From Streptomyces sp. WM6378 (GTDB lineage: Bacteria > Actinomycetota > Actinomycetes > Streptomycetales > Streptomycetaceae), in assembly GCF_001279695.1 (NCBI RefSeq), contig NZ_LGDD01000024.1, forward strand, positions 66,578 through 130,577: a DNA stretch of 64,000 bases, read 5' to 3'. Position numbers and translations under genes: made by a program. A model generated the notes under the pieces. It saw nothing but the letters and a program-made list of their open reading frames with translations. It was not told where the DNA came from and did not search any database. Shown in pieces: positions 9,125 to 17,586 of the stretch. Within the stretch, counting starts at the first letter, position 1, and the number at the start of each line of letters is the position of its first letter.

Positions 9125-9597
9125 GGCCTGAGGCCCTTCGAGTGCTTTCGCTGAGGAAGCCCAGGGACGGACTGGGCAAGCTGGCAGCGCGATTCAGGAC
9201 GACGAGAACCCGGTCGGCTCAGCCGTCAGGACACGGCACAACAGCACGGAGAACAAAGGGTTCTGACGATACGTCACAGAAATTCGGTGAAGGCCGCGCA
9301 GCCGTCACCGAGCGATGCGAGACACCAAAATCACGTCGTACCGGGACGGGGGAGCAACGGCCGCGGTGTGGTGCGTACGCATGACCTGGCTCCCCTTCTC
9401 TTCACTCGACGCTCGTCACTCGACATGAGGCGCGCAACGCCCTGTCGGCGGCGCGCAGTGGCGAGTGTAGGGAGCCGACCGGTCCCGGTGCACGGGGTTT
9501 TCCGGAGAACCGGGTGGACCAACGCCGTGATCAACTGGTCCCGGGTTTTCGACACCCCCACAGCACGAACCAGGACCAGCACCAGGAGACACCAGAC
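9125..9597. other. 473-bp divergent intergenic region
   Basis: This lies between the EF-G paralogue (minus) and the squalene/phytoene synthase gene (plus). I find no credible coding sequence. A dyad TTCTGACG-ATA-CGTCACAGAA at 9261-9281 (TGACG/CGTCA core) sits 137 nt before the EF-G start and is a candidate operator. AGGAG at 9584-9588 is the ribosome site for the gene starting at 9598. The length is unusual for this gene-dense window and fits a regulated leader. Confidence 0.5.
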
Positions 9598-10548
9598 ATG
9601 AGCGCGTGGAACCAGGCCCTCGACGCCGCGGGCATCCGCGATCCCGGGCTGCGCGCCGACTACACGCGCCAGCGCGAACTCGCCGCCCGCTTCAAGCGCA
9701 GCGCCTACCTGGCCGCGCGCATGCTGCTGCCCGGACCGCTGTTCCCGCACGTGGTCGCCGCGACCGCCTTCATGCACCACAGCGACAACGTGCTCGACAG
9801 CGGCCCGAAGGACGAACGTGCGGCGGCCTACGCCGAGTGGGAGAAGCTCGTACGCGAGGGACTGGCCGGTGGCGACAGCGGCCACCTGGTGATCCGTCCG
9901 CTGCTGCACACCAGCACGGTGTTTCCCCGCCTGCGCAGCCATGTCGAGGAATATCTGCTCACCGCCCGCGCCGACCTGGAGTTCGCCGGGTTCGCCACGG
10001 AGGCGGACCACCAGGCCTACATCGACCAGTACTCGCTGCCCGCGTTCATGCTGGTCGCCTGCCTGCTCGCGCCGCAGGGCGACGCCGCGGACTTCCGCGC
10101 GGGGTGCCGTACGTACATCGACGCCAGCCAGCGCCTCGACTTCGTCAACGACCTCGCGGAGGACCTCGCCGACGGGCGGCTCACCATCCCGCGCGAGACG
10201 CTGGAGCGGTGCGGGGTCACCCGCGAGGACCTGGAGCAGGCCCGGGACCTGCCCGGCACCCGGGAGTTGATCACCTTCGTGCTCGGGCAGGCCCGCACCA
10301 CCCTCGCCGCCAGCCGGCCCTTGACCGGTCTCGTCCCGGCGCAGGGACGCCCGCTGGTGCGTGCGCTGATCGCCCTCGACGAGCTCACCCTCACGGCGGC
10401 CACCGGGAAGGGCACCGGCCTGCTGAAGGGCTCGGCCCGGCCCTCGGCGCCGGGTGCGGTGCGGGTGCTGCTGCGGGAGTACGCCCGGGCCCGCCGCGTG
10501 CGGCGAGAGCTCGGCCGTGGGGAGGGCTTCGCGGCCCACGAGGCGTGA
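9598..10548 (+). CDS. Squalene/phytoene synthase family protein
   Basis: A 316-residue all-alpha trans-isoprenyl synthase-like protein. The start at 9598 has AGGAG nine nt upstream; the open frame extends 28 residues further without family features. The second aspartate-rich region is clear: SQRLDFVNDLAEDLADGRLTIP resembles the D-x-x-x-D motif of squalene and phytoene synthases. The first region, usually DDxxD, reads HHSDNVLDSG (about residues 60-69), so only part of the acidic cluster is kept. The family condenses two prenyl diphosphates head to head. The gene is not beside carotenoid or hopanoid genes, so the product cannot be inferred and the altered first motif leaves activity open. Confidence 0.8.
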   Translation: MSAWNQALDAAGIRDPGLRADYTRQRELAARFKRSAYLAARMLLPGPLFPHVVAATAFMHHSDNVLDSGPKDERAAAYAEWEKLVREGLAGGDSGHLVIRPLLHTSTVFPRLRSHVEEYLLTARADLEFAGFATEADHQAYIDQYSLPAFMLVACLLAPQGDAADFRAGCRTYIDASQRLDFVNDLAEDLADGRLTIPRETLERCGVTREDLEQARDLPGTRELITFVLGQARTTLAASRPLTGLVPAQGRPLVRALIALDELTLTAATGKGTGLLKGSARPSAPGAVRVLLREYARARRVRRELGRGEGFAAHEA

Positions 10549-10616
10549 CAGGAATGCCGTCCACGGCCGTGAGCGTTCCGTCCATGACCGTGGACAGCCC
10601 ATTCGAGGAGACCCCC

Positions 10617-11051
10617 GTGCAGTCCGAGCAGTCCGAGCAGTCCGAGCAGTCCGAGCAGGAAACCATCCGCGAGATCCTCACCGCCACCGGCGACACCTGG
10701 GCCGTCGTCGGCCTCTCCTCCAACCAGCGCCGAGCCGCCTACGGAGTCGCGGACGTCCTGCAGCGCTACGGCAAGCGGATCGTGCCCGTGCACCCCAAGG
10801 CCGAGACCGTCCACGGGGAACAGGGGTACGCCTCGCTCGACGCGATCCCGTTCCCGGTCGATGTGGTGGACGTGTTCGTCAACAGCGACCTCGCCGGGGC
10901 CGTCGCCGACCAGGCCGTCGCCATCGGCGCCAAGGCCGTCTGGTTCCAGCTCGGGGTCATCGACGAGGACGCCTACCACCGCACCCGCGCCGCCGGGCTC
11001 GACATGGTCATGGACCGCTGCCCGGCGATCGAGATCCCCCGGCTCGGCTGA
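10617..11051 (+). CDS. CoA-binding domain protein (YccU-like)
   Basis: A 144-residue protein of the CoA-binding (Rossmann) family, as in succinyl-CoA synthetase alpha N-terminal domains. Core blocks are TWAVVGLSSNQRRAAYGVADVLQRYGKRIVPVHPK, PVDVVDVFVNSDLAGAVADQAVAIGAKAVWFQLGV and a C-terminal MDRCPAIEIPRL with the conserved Cys. I choose the GTG at 10617 because GAGGAG ends 6 nt before it; an in-frame ATG at 10554 would add 21 residues of no family character. Right after the start the protein carries four tandem QSE tripeptides coded by a perfect 9-bp repeat. These proteins bind CoA or related nucleotides; the specific function is not known. Confidence 0.88.
   Translation: MQSEQSEQSEQSEQETIREILTATGDTWAVVGLSSNQRRAAYGVADVLQRYGKRIVPVHPKAETVHGEQGYASLDAIPFPVDVVDVFVNSDLAGAVADQAVAIGAKAVWFQLGVIDEDAYHRTRAAGLDMVMDRCPAIEIPRLG
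10620..10655 (+). repeat. Four perfect 9-bp tandem repeats inside a CDS
   Basis: The unit CAGTCCGAG is repeated four times without change, in frame, giving (Gln-Ser-Glu) x4 at the N-terminus of the CoA-binding protein. As the unit is a multiple of three, copy-number change would lengthen or shorten the protein tail without a frameshift. Confidence 0.9.
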
Positions 11052-11151
11052 CCGGGGCGGGTTCCGGCCGCGCATTCGACGAGTGCGGGTATGTACCACT
11101 GAATGGCACACGCTCATACTGTCGCCTACCAGACCTACGGGGAGGCACCAG

Positions 11152-12015
11152 TTGGGGGAGCTGATTCGTACCAGGGACGGGCGGGACTTAGCGGTCGAGA
11201 ACTACGGGAACCCGCAGGGCAGACCAGTGTTCCTGCTGCACGGCACCCCGGGGAGCCGGCTCGGCCCGGCGCCTCGCAGTGCGGTGCTCTACCGCCTCGG
11301 CGTCCGCCTCATCACGTTCGACCGGCCGGGATACGGCGATTCGGACCGCCTGCCGGGGCGCCGCGTTGCGCATGCGGCGGCGGATGTGGAGGCGATCGCC
11401 GACGCTCTGGACATCGACGAGTTCGCCGTCGTCGGACGCTCCGGCGGCGCGCCGCACGCACTGGCCTGCGCGGCGCTCCTCCCGGACCGCACGGCGCGGG
11501 CCGCGGCCTTGGTGGGGCTCGCGCCGCGGGACGCCCAGGGGCTCGACTGGTTCGAGGGGATGACCGAGTCCAATGTGCGCGAGTACATCAACGCGGCTGC
11601 CGGGAAAGGGCAGTTGACGACCTCCCTGGAGATGCGGTCGATCACGATCCGTGCCGATCCGCGCCGTTCGGTCAACGACATGCGGCCCGGGCTGCCCAAG
11701 CCGGACCGGGGCATCGTCGCCGACGCGGGCATCCGGGCCATGCTGGAGCGCAACTTCGAGGAGGGGCTGCGCAGTTCGGCCGACGGCTGGGTCGACGACG
11801 TGATGGCGTTCAGCACCGACTGGCAGTTCCGTCTGGAGGACATCCACGCACCGGTACTGCTGTGGCACGGCGAGCAGGACGTGTTCGCACCGGTGCAGCA
11901 CACGCGCTGGCTGGCCGAGCGGATCCCCGGCGCGCAGATGATCGTCGAGCGCGGGGCGGCACACTTCGGGGCGCTGCGGGCGCTCACCCGCGTGCTGAGC
12001 TGGGCGACTTGGTGA
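11152..12015 (+). CDS. Alpha/beta hydrolase
   Basis: A 287-residue alpha/beta-hydrolase fold protein. TTG at 11152 is the probable start: GGGGAGG ends 6 nt before it and the domain begins at once (LGELIRTRDGRDLAVENYG). The oxyanion segment is FLLHGTPGSR (about residues 26-35), the nucleophile elbow is VVGRSGGAPHA (G-x-S-x-G with Ser near residue 100), the acid is probably the Asp of LLWHGEQDVFAP, and the His is in RGAAHFGAL near the C-terminus. Substrate is not predictable; this subfamily is annotated broadly as hydrolase or haloperoxidase-like. It is convergent with fxsT, with 60 bp between the stops. Confidence 0.9.
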   Translation: MGELIRTRDGRDLAVENYGNPQGRPVFLLHGTPGSRLGPAPRSAVLYRLGVRLITFDRPGYGDSDRLPGRRVAHAAADVEAIADALDIDEFAVVGRSGGAPHALACAALLPDRTARAAALVGLAPRDAQGLDWFEGMTESNVREYINAAAGKGQLTTSLEMRSITIRADPRRSVNDMRPGLPKPDRGIVADAGIRAMLERNFEEGLRSSADGWVDDVMAFSTDWQFRLEDIHAPVLLWHGEQDVFAPVQHTRWLAERIPGAQMIVERGAAHFGALRALTRVLSWATW

Positions 12016-12075
12016 GTCCCGCGGTCCGAACCGGGGCAGCGCCCGGGCCCGTGGCCCGAGCACTCCCCGTCCCGC

Positions 12076-15000
12076 TCACACCGGCTGCGGCTCCAGGTCC
12101 CGGTTGATCCGGCGCCAGGCGCGCGCCGCTTCGGCGATCGGATGGTCCACGCCCAGCTGCTTCGCGGCCGGTTCCAGGATGGAGGACCGCAGCCGCTGGG
12201 CCTCCTCCTCCCGGCCGGCCGACCGCAGCGTGATCGCCAGGTTGGAGCGGCAGGCGAGCACATCGGGGTGAGTGGGCCCGAACCGCTCCAACAGGCCCTT
12301 GAGCGCGGTCCGTTCCCAGCGTTCGGCGAGGTCGGGGCGGCCCATGTCGCCGTAGGCGTTGGCCAGGTTGATCGCCGCGCAGAGCGTGAACGGGTGGCGT
12401 GCGCCCAGGACTTCCTCAAGGGCCGCCCGCACGTCCTCGCCGCCGCGCGCCGCCTCCTGGGCCGCACCGAGCCCGCGCTGGTAGATGTAGACGTTGTTGC
12501 GGCAGGCCAGCGTGAAGGGGTGCTCCTCGCCCAGCGTGCTCTGGTAGCCCTCAAGGGCCTGGACGGCGAGGTCGAGGGCGGCCTGCTTGTCGCCGGTCGC
12601 CGAGAAGTCGGCGGCCAGGTTGAGACAGCAGGCCAGCGCGTCCGGCGCCTTGGTCCCGTACCGGCCCCGGTAGCGGTTGTACGTTTCCTCGGTCAGGCGT
12701 TTCGCCTCGTGCGGGTGGCCCGCCTTGCGCAGGGACACCGCGAGGCTCTTGGCGGTGCGCAGCGCCTCGGGCACATCGGCGTTCAGGACCCGTTCGAACG
12801 CCGACACCACTTCCCGCAGCACCTGTACCGAGGCCACGTACTCGCCGCTCTCGCGCAGGTCCCGCCCGAGGTGGCCCTTGGTGGTGAGGGTGAAGGGGTG
12901 CTCGTCGCCCAGTAAGGCGCTGCGGCGCTCCACCGTATCCTCGTCCAGCCTGCGGGCCGCCTCGCTGTCGCCGCTGAGCCGGTAGTCGATGGCGAGGTTG
13001 TTGGCGGCGATCAGGGTGCGCGGGTGGTTCTCGCCGAAGATCTGCCGCAGCCCGTGGTAGATCCTGAGGTCGCGGGTGAGGGCCTCGTCGAACCGGCCGA
13101 GCGCGCGCAGATCGGCGGCGAGGCTGCCGGTGGTGATGAGGATGCTCGGGTGGTCGTCGCCCGGGTGGTCCTTGTGCAGGACGCTGATCTGGCGGGCGAG
13201 CGTGTCCTCGTCCATCGCCCGGGCCTCCTGGTACTTGCCCTGGGCGCGCAGCGCGTTGGCGAGCTCGAAGCGGATGTTGAGGGTCTGGAGGTCGTTCTCG
13301 CCGAGCTCGCGCGTCCAGACCTTGTTGAGCTGGGTGCCGAGCACCCGGGCGCTCTCCAGTTCACCGCGCTTGAGCAGGTAGCGGATGCGGTCGACCATGA
13401 GCTGGCGGACCTTCTCCTCGTCGCAGTCGGCGATGCCGGAGGCGCTCAGGTGCGGCCAGATCAGCTCGAAACTGGGCCAGCTCTTCGGGTCGTTGACGGG
13501 GTTGTCGCGGTCGACGCCCTCGACCGGGCGGGCCTCGGCGAGGATGCGGTGGACCTCGTGCTTGGCGGTGTCCACCTCCTCCTCGGTCAGTCCCGACCGC
13601 ACCGCGGCCTGGACGAGCCGGTGCACCTGGATGCTGCTGTCCGCCGGGTCGACCTTGGCGAGCGCGAACCGGTTCAGGGTCTGGATGACCTTGCCCAGCA
13701 TGTACCGATCGCGCAGATCCGAGTCGTACGGCAGGAGGGACTCGAACATCGAGTCGCTGCCGATCAGCCGCATCGAGATGGGCTCGGCGGAGAAGAACGA
13801 GCAGAGCTCCAACAGGCGTACCGCGGCCTTGGATTCGTCGCGCAGCCGGCTGATCGAGATGTTCCAGGTCGCGCCGATCTGCTCCGAGTAGTCCTCGGGC
13901 TTGCCGAGCGAGAGGACCTTGGTGCTCTGCTCCTTGAGCTGTTCCACATAGGCGTCGACGGGCGTCGCCGTCTCGGCCAGCCAGGCGGCCGCGACCTCGA
14001 CCGCGAGCGGCAGGTCTCCGACCGCGTCGGCGACCCGGTCGGCGTCCGAAGCGGGGAGTTTGGTGACCCGGCGGCACAGGTGCTCGACGCTCTCGGGGCG
14101 CGTGAAGACCTCGACCTCGATGGCCTCCACCTTGGTCGAGGCCGGCTTGTTGCGGCAGGTGGCGAGGATGTGGCCGTACGTTTCACCGGAGATCGGCTCG
14201 GTCTCCTCCGGAAGGAGTTTCAGTGCCCGGTCGAGGTCCTCGACGTTGTCGAAGATCAGCAGCCAGCGGGAGTAGGGCGCGCCGCGCCGCAGCGCCTGCA
14301 TCGCGGCAGTCGCGGCCTCGGCCACCACGTCACCGGCCCTGAGGTCCATCTCGGCGGCCAGCTCGGCCAGCGAGGACACCACCCGGTCGGGCTGCTCGGA
14401 CTCGATCCACCACACCAGGTCGTAGTCGGCGCGGAAGCGGTGCGCGTACTCGCGGGCCACCTGCGTCTTGCCGACGCCGCCGAGCCCGTACAGGACCTGC
14501 GGGAAGCGCTGAGCGGAGCGGCTGTCGCCACGCAGCTGGTCGCGCAGCTTCTCCAGGACGGAGGTGCGGCCGGTGAACCAGGCGTGCCGGGGCCGTACGT
14601 TCCAGATCTTGGGCACGCTGCCCGGATAGCGGGGCCCGGCCGGCCCGGCCGCGAGGGCGTTGACCGCCTCGGCCCGGTCGAGAGCGTGCAGCACGGCGGC
14701 CCCCGCGTCGTTCTCGTCGAGGCGTACGAGGTCGATGAGGCCGCGGCTGCTGAGCGGCGGGGCGAGCCGTACGTCGCCGACCCGCACCGGGAGTATCTGG
14801 CGCCGCCCGCCGGCCGCGTCGAGGCCGGCGCCGGTCTCCCAGAAGCCGCGGGCGCGCTCGGTGTTGAGGTAGGCCTGCGAGACGACGGGGATGACGCGGT
14901 ATCCGGTGCCGGAGGTGAACTCGGCCTCCGCGGTGGCCGCCCGGGGTGTCCGTACGTCGATGGGCACGACGTGGAACCCGCCGACGGTCAGCACGTGCAC

Positions 15001-16050
15001 CAGCCAGTCCGCCCACATCTGGTCCTCGGCGACATGGGTGAGGACCACATTGGACGGCGGCATGGGCCTGCGCCGGGTGTAGGCGGCGACATGGGTGAGC
15101 CGGTCGGCCTCGTCGATGGGCGGCAGCGAGTTCACCAGGCCGCCGGTGAGGACGGAGGTGAGCCGTTCGCAGGCGCTGAGCATGGAGCTGCTGACGTTGG
15201 GCGCGTCGCCGAAGGTGGCCAGGATCTCTTCGTAGGCGTAGAAGGGGCGGTAGGGAACCTCCACCGTGCCCCAGTAGTTGGCGAGTTCCTCGGTGCTCAG
15301 TCCGCTGGGGAAACCGGGGAAGCTCTCGCGGGCGAGCGCCCGGCCGGCGTCCGCCTTCTCCTTCTCGCCGTCGTCGATGCGCATGGGGACGGGCAGGATG
15401 CGGATGCGCCGCTCGTGGTAGCGCTCCTCGATGTCGCGGGCCACCGCCGAGGCGCCGTCGATGCTCTGGTCGCTCAATGTGAAGCAGACGACGAGGACTT
15501 CGGGCATCTGGACGGTGCAGATGTCGGCGATGTCGCTCAGGCCCGTACGGCTGTCGATCAGGGTGTAGTCGTAGTGGCGCTGCATGTCGTCGCGCATCGC
15601 GTCGAAGAACTGGCCGCCGCCGAACCGCTCGTGGAAGTCGTCCCAGTCCATCTTGCCCACGATGGACGGGTAGTCGCGGTTGCGCCGCCCCGCCGAGAGG
15701 AAGTCCAGGCTGCCGCCCTGCGGGAAGTTCCAGTTCAGGGAAGTGGCGTGCGGGCGCACCCGGGCGTAGTCGCGGTGCCAGTCGGGGGCGCGGTCGGCGG
15801 GGCGCCGGGCCTCGTCCTGGTAGTCGGTGATCAGGTTGATCAGGCCCGGGGTCGCCTCCAGGTCGGCGAGGTCGAGGAAGGGGTGGAAGAACCGGTGCAG
15901 GCCCGGCGCCTCCAGGTCCCAGTCGACCGCGAGCACCCGGTATCCGTTGGCCGCCAGGATCCATGCGCAGTTGGCCAGCGCCATGGTCCGTCCGGTGCCG
16001 CCCTTGTACGAATAGAACGTGACGACGGTCCCGTTGCGGTTCTCAGTCAT
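12076..16050 (-). CDS. fxsT: FxSxx-COOH system TPR/NB-ARC protein (FxsT)
   Basis: A 1324-residue multidomain protein of FxSxx-COOH loci. The ATG at 16050 overlaps the fxsC stop by 8 nt. Order of domains: a ParA/MinD-like P-loop with the deviant Walker A YKGGTGRT (residues 15-22) to about 300; a TIR-like domain (about 335-480, starting NVVLTHVAEDQMWADWLVHVL); an NB-ARC/STAND ATPase with YGLGGVGKT near residue 520 and WLLIFDNVED as Walker B; then a long run of tetratricopeptide repeats from about 880 to the end, many with the pattern LGEEHPFTLACRNN. The architecture is that of signal-transduction ATPases in which a ligand-sensing repeat array controls oligomerisation. What it does for the modified peptide is unknown; sensing, immunity or effector roles are possible. 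It is the last gene of the fxs unit. Confidence 0.9.
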   Translation of the reverse strand: MTENRNGTVVTFYSYKGGTGRTMALANCAWILAANGYRVLAVDWDLEAPGLHRFFHPFLDLADLEATPGLINLITDYQDEARRPADRAPDWHRDYARVRPHATSLNWNFPQGGSLDFLSAGRRNRDYPSIVGKMDWDDFHERFGGGQFFDAMRDDMQRHYDYTLIDSRTGLSDIADICTVQMPEVLVVCFTLSDQSIDGASAVARDIEERYHERRIRILPVPMRIDDGEKEKADAGRALARESFPGFPSGLSTEELANYWGTVEVPYRPFYAYEEILATFGDAPNVSSSMLSACERLTSVLTGGLVNSLPPIDEADRLTHVAAYTRRRPMPPSNVVLTHVAEDQMWADWLVHVLTVGGFHVVPIDVRTPRAATAEAEFTSGTGYRVIPVVSQAYLNTERARGFWETGAGLDAAGGRRQILPVRVGDVRLAPPLSSRGLIDLVRLDENDAGAAVLHALDRAEAVNALAAGPAGPRYPGSVPKIWNVRPRHAWFTGRTSVLEKLRDQLRGDSRSAQRFPQVLYGLGGVGKTQVAREYAHRFRADYDLVWWIESEQPDRVVSSLAELAAEMDLRAGDVVAEAATAAMQALRRGAPYSRWLLIFDNVEDLDRALKLLPEETEPISGETYGHILATCRNKPASTKVEAIEVEVFTRPESVEHLCRRVTKLPASDADRVADAVGDLPLAVEVAAAWLAETATPVDAYVEQLKEQSTKVLSLGKPEDYSEQIGATWNISISRLRDESKAAVRLLELCSFFSAEPISMRLIGSDSMFESLLPYDSDLRDRYMLGKVIQTLNRFALAKVDPADSSIQVHRLVQAAVRSGLTEEEVDTAKHEVHRILAEARPVEGVDRDNPVNDPKSWPSFELIWPHLSASGIADCDEEKVRQLMVDRIRYLLKRGELESARVLGTQLNKVWTRELGENDLQTLNIRFELANALRAQGKYQEARAMDEDTLARQISVLHKDHPGDDHPSILITTGSLAADLRALGRFDEALTRDLRIYHGLRQIFGENHPRTLIAANNLAIDYRLSGDSEAARRLDEDTVERRSALLGDEHPFTLTTKGHLGRDLRESGEYVASVQVLREVVSAFERVLNADVPEALRTAKSLAVSLRKAGHPHEAKRLTEETYNRYRGRYGTKAPDALACCLNLAADFSATGDKQAALDLAVQALEGYQSTLGEEHPFTLACRNNVYIYQRGLGAAQEAARGGEDVRAALEEVLGARHPFTLCAAINLANAYGDMGRPDLAERWERTALKGLLERFGPTHPDVLACRSNLAITLRSAGREEEAQRLRSSILEPAAKQLGVDHPIAEAARAWRRINRDLEPQPV

Positions 16051-17395
16051 CTGATGAGCCCTCCGCCTTATCACCGTTGTTCTTGCCCTGGTCCGTGCTC
16101 TGACCGCGGCCACCGGGGCCACTGACGCCGTAGCCGATGCCGCGCGGAAGCACCCGGGGCATCGGCCCACCGCTTCCGGGCGGTGGATAGGTCGGCGCGT
16201 TGGCCTCGTAGTATCTGACCGCCGACTTCACGGCCCCCGGGATCGCCTTGCTGAAGGCTTCCAGTGTGGGCAGTCCGGCGCTCGGTGTGCGATGTCCGTC
16301 GCTCTCGTCGACCCGGGTGGCGAGCGCGTCGTCGGTCTGCCGCGACAACTCGCCGTCGTGCACCCGGGTTTGGGGGTCGGCCTCGCTGCCCGGAACCATG
16401 ACGCTGATCCAGGGCCTGGGCGTGGCGCACAGCTGGGCCATCAGTTCGCGGCGGCTCCGGGCGTCCAGGGCCCAGCGGTCGAGCAGCAGCAGACCGGGCC
16501 CGGCGGGCGGCTCCGAGTCGAGGAGCCGCTCGGGCTCGGCCTCGAAGTCGCTGAGGTGCACGGTGTATTCGTCCAGGCCGCGTACGACGTCGACGGTGTG
16601 GTCGGCGAGCGGTCTGGAGGAGGCCGGGTGGTACGGGTTCCAGTCGAGGGCCTCGGATCCGTAGCAGTCCGGGCTGCGTCCGGTCGGGAGGGTGGATCGC
16701 GAACAGGCCAGGACGGAGACCTCCAGTTCACGGGCGGGCTCGCCGGCCGGCCCGAAGGCGGGCGGCACCTTCGCGTAGTCCTGGTGCGGGTCACCGGGCT
16801 CCAGGCGGATCTGCTGGGCCACGCTCACGATGCGTTTGGCGAGCTGGTAGACGGCGCGTTCGTACTGGTCGCGCAGGTAGTTGAGCTTGATGAGGCCGTA
16901 GAAGCCCTCGTCGGCGTACTCGTCGCCGAAGGTGGCGTGGTTGAACTGGAGCCGCTCGGCGGGCTGCGGCAGCTGTCTGGTCGGCACGGGCACCCACAGC
17001 GCGGGCACGATTCCGGTGACGGGGTTGCTGTTGTTGTGGCTGTTACGGGGGTTCTGGGCGGCGGCCCGGCTGGAGAAGGCGAACCACTCCCGGCCGCACT
17101 GTTCGCTGAGGAAATAGCGCGGCGAATAGAGCGGCACGAACACCTTGCTGAACGCCAAAGCGTCCGAGAGCCGTTCCTGCCATCCCTCGCCGGGCTGCAT
17201 CTGCTGGTCCATGAAGCCGGCGCTGCCGGCCGGCAGGGACGTCAGCTGCATCACATGGGCGCAGAGGTCCCGGAAGAAGCGCTCTACCCAGAGGTTGGGG
17301 TTTCGCTCCTTGGGGTCGCTCTTCGGCGTGTGCGCGTAGCTGAGGAAGAAGTACGGCTTCTGCTCGTCGCCCCCGGCCCCCACTGATTGCACCAC
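16043..17395 (-). CDS. fxsC: TIR-like protein FxsC
   Basis: A 450-residue protein of the FxsC family found beside FxsB and FxsA. The N-terminal TIR-like domain (about residues 14-190) starts PYFFLSYAHTP and contains FMDQQMQPGEGWQERLSDAL, VFVPLYSPRYFLSEQCGREWFAF and a trailing helix LRDQYERAVYQLAKRIV. The middle part (about 225-400) is the FxsC-specific domain (ELEVSVLACSRSTLP, DWNPYHP, LLLLDRWALD, WISVMVPG). The C-terminus is Gly/Ser-rich and probably disordered. The start is GTG at 17395 with GGGGGAGA just upstream; a second GTG follows directly. TIR domains often bind or hydrolyse NAD, but the catalytic Glu cannot be assigned with confidence here. It lies 191 bp after fxsB. Confidence 0.88.
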   Translation of the reverse strand: MVQSVGAGGDEQKPYFFLSYAHTPKSDPKERNPNLWVERFFRDLCAHVMQLTSLPAGSAGFMDQQMQPGEGWQERLSDALAFSKVFVPLYSPRYFLSEQCGREWFAFSSRAAAQNPRNSHNNSNPVTGIVPALWVPVPTRQLPQPAERLQFNHATFGDEYADEGFYGLIKLNYLRDQYERAVYQLAKRIVSVAQQIRLEPGDPHQDYAKVPPAFGPAGEPARELEVSVLACSRSTLPTGRSPDCYGSEALDWNPYHPASSRPLADHTVDVVRGLDEYTVHLSDFEAEPERLLDSEPPAGPGLLLLDRWALDARSRRELMAQLCATPRPWISVMVPGSEADPQTRVHDGELSRQTDDALATRVDESDGHRTPSAGLPTLEAFSKAIPGAVKSAVRYYEANAPTYPPPGSGGPMPRVLPRGIGYGVSGPGGRGQSTDQGKNNGDKAEGSSDD

Positions 17396-17477
17396 TGTCT
17401 CCCCCGGTCCAAGTGGATGGGTCCTCAGTGTAGGAACGGAGGATTCTCCGGCGGAACAGAACGAACAAACCCAATGG

Positions 17478-17544
17478 TTGATCCACTCACGGAGTTTCGA
17501 TCAGATCATGACCGAAATCATGCGTCGCCCGGTGAGTGGATCAA
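17478..17544. promoter_or_regulatory. 13-bp perfect inverted repeat before fxsC
   Basis: TTGATCCACTCAC (17478-17490) and its exact complement GTGAGTGGATCAA (17532-17544) flank a 41-nt loop that contains a further TTTCG/CGAAA pair. It lies in an unusually AT-rich 191-bp gap between the fxsB stop and the fxsC start; another dyad GAATT-CACTC-AATTC is at 17559-17573. It may be an operator for an internal promoter or an attenuating structure that sets fxsC/fxsT levels relative to fxsB. Which one cannot be told from sequence. Confidence 0.55.
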
Positions 17545-17586
17545 TCAATTAGCGGGAGAATTCACTCAATTCGAGGGGGAATTCCC

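Noticed and set aside
10620..10655. CRISPR-like or other array
   Set aside because: The 9-bp units are directly adjacent, have no spacers and lie in a coding frame.
12016..12075. A possible small gene or terminator between the hydrolase and fxsT
   Set aside because: Only 60 bp, with no clear stem or frame.
13024..16125. A 1033-codon open frame opposite fxsT, and a similar one opposite fxsB (17536-20232)
   Set aside because: Both translate to biased Val/Gly/Arg/Asp sequence without recognisable fold; the minus-strand genes have clear P-loop, TIR, TPR and radical SAM motifs.
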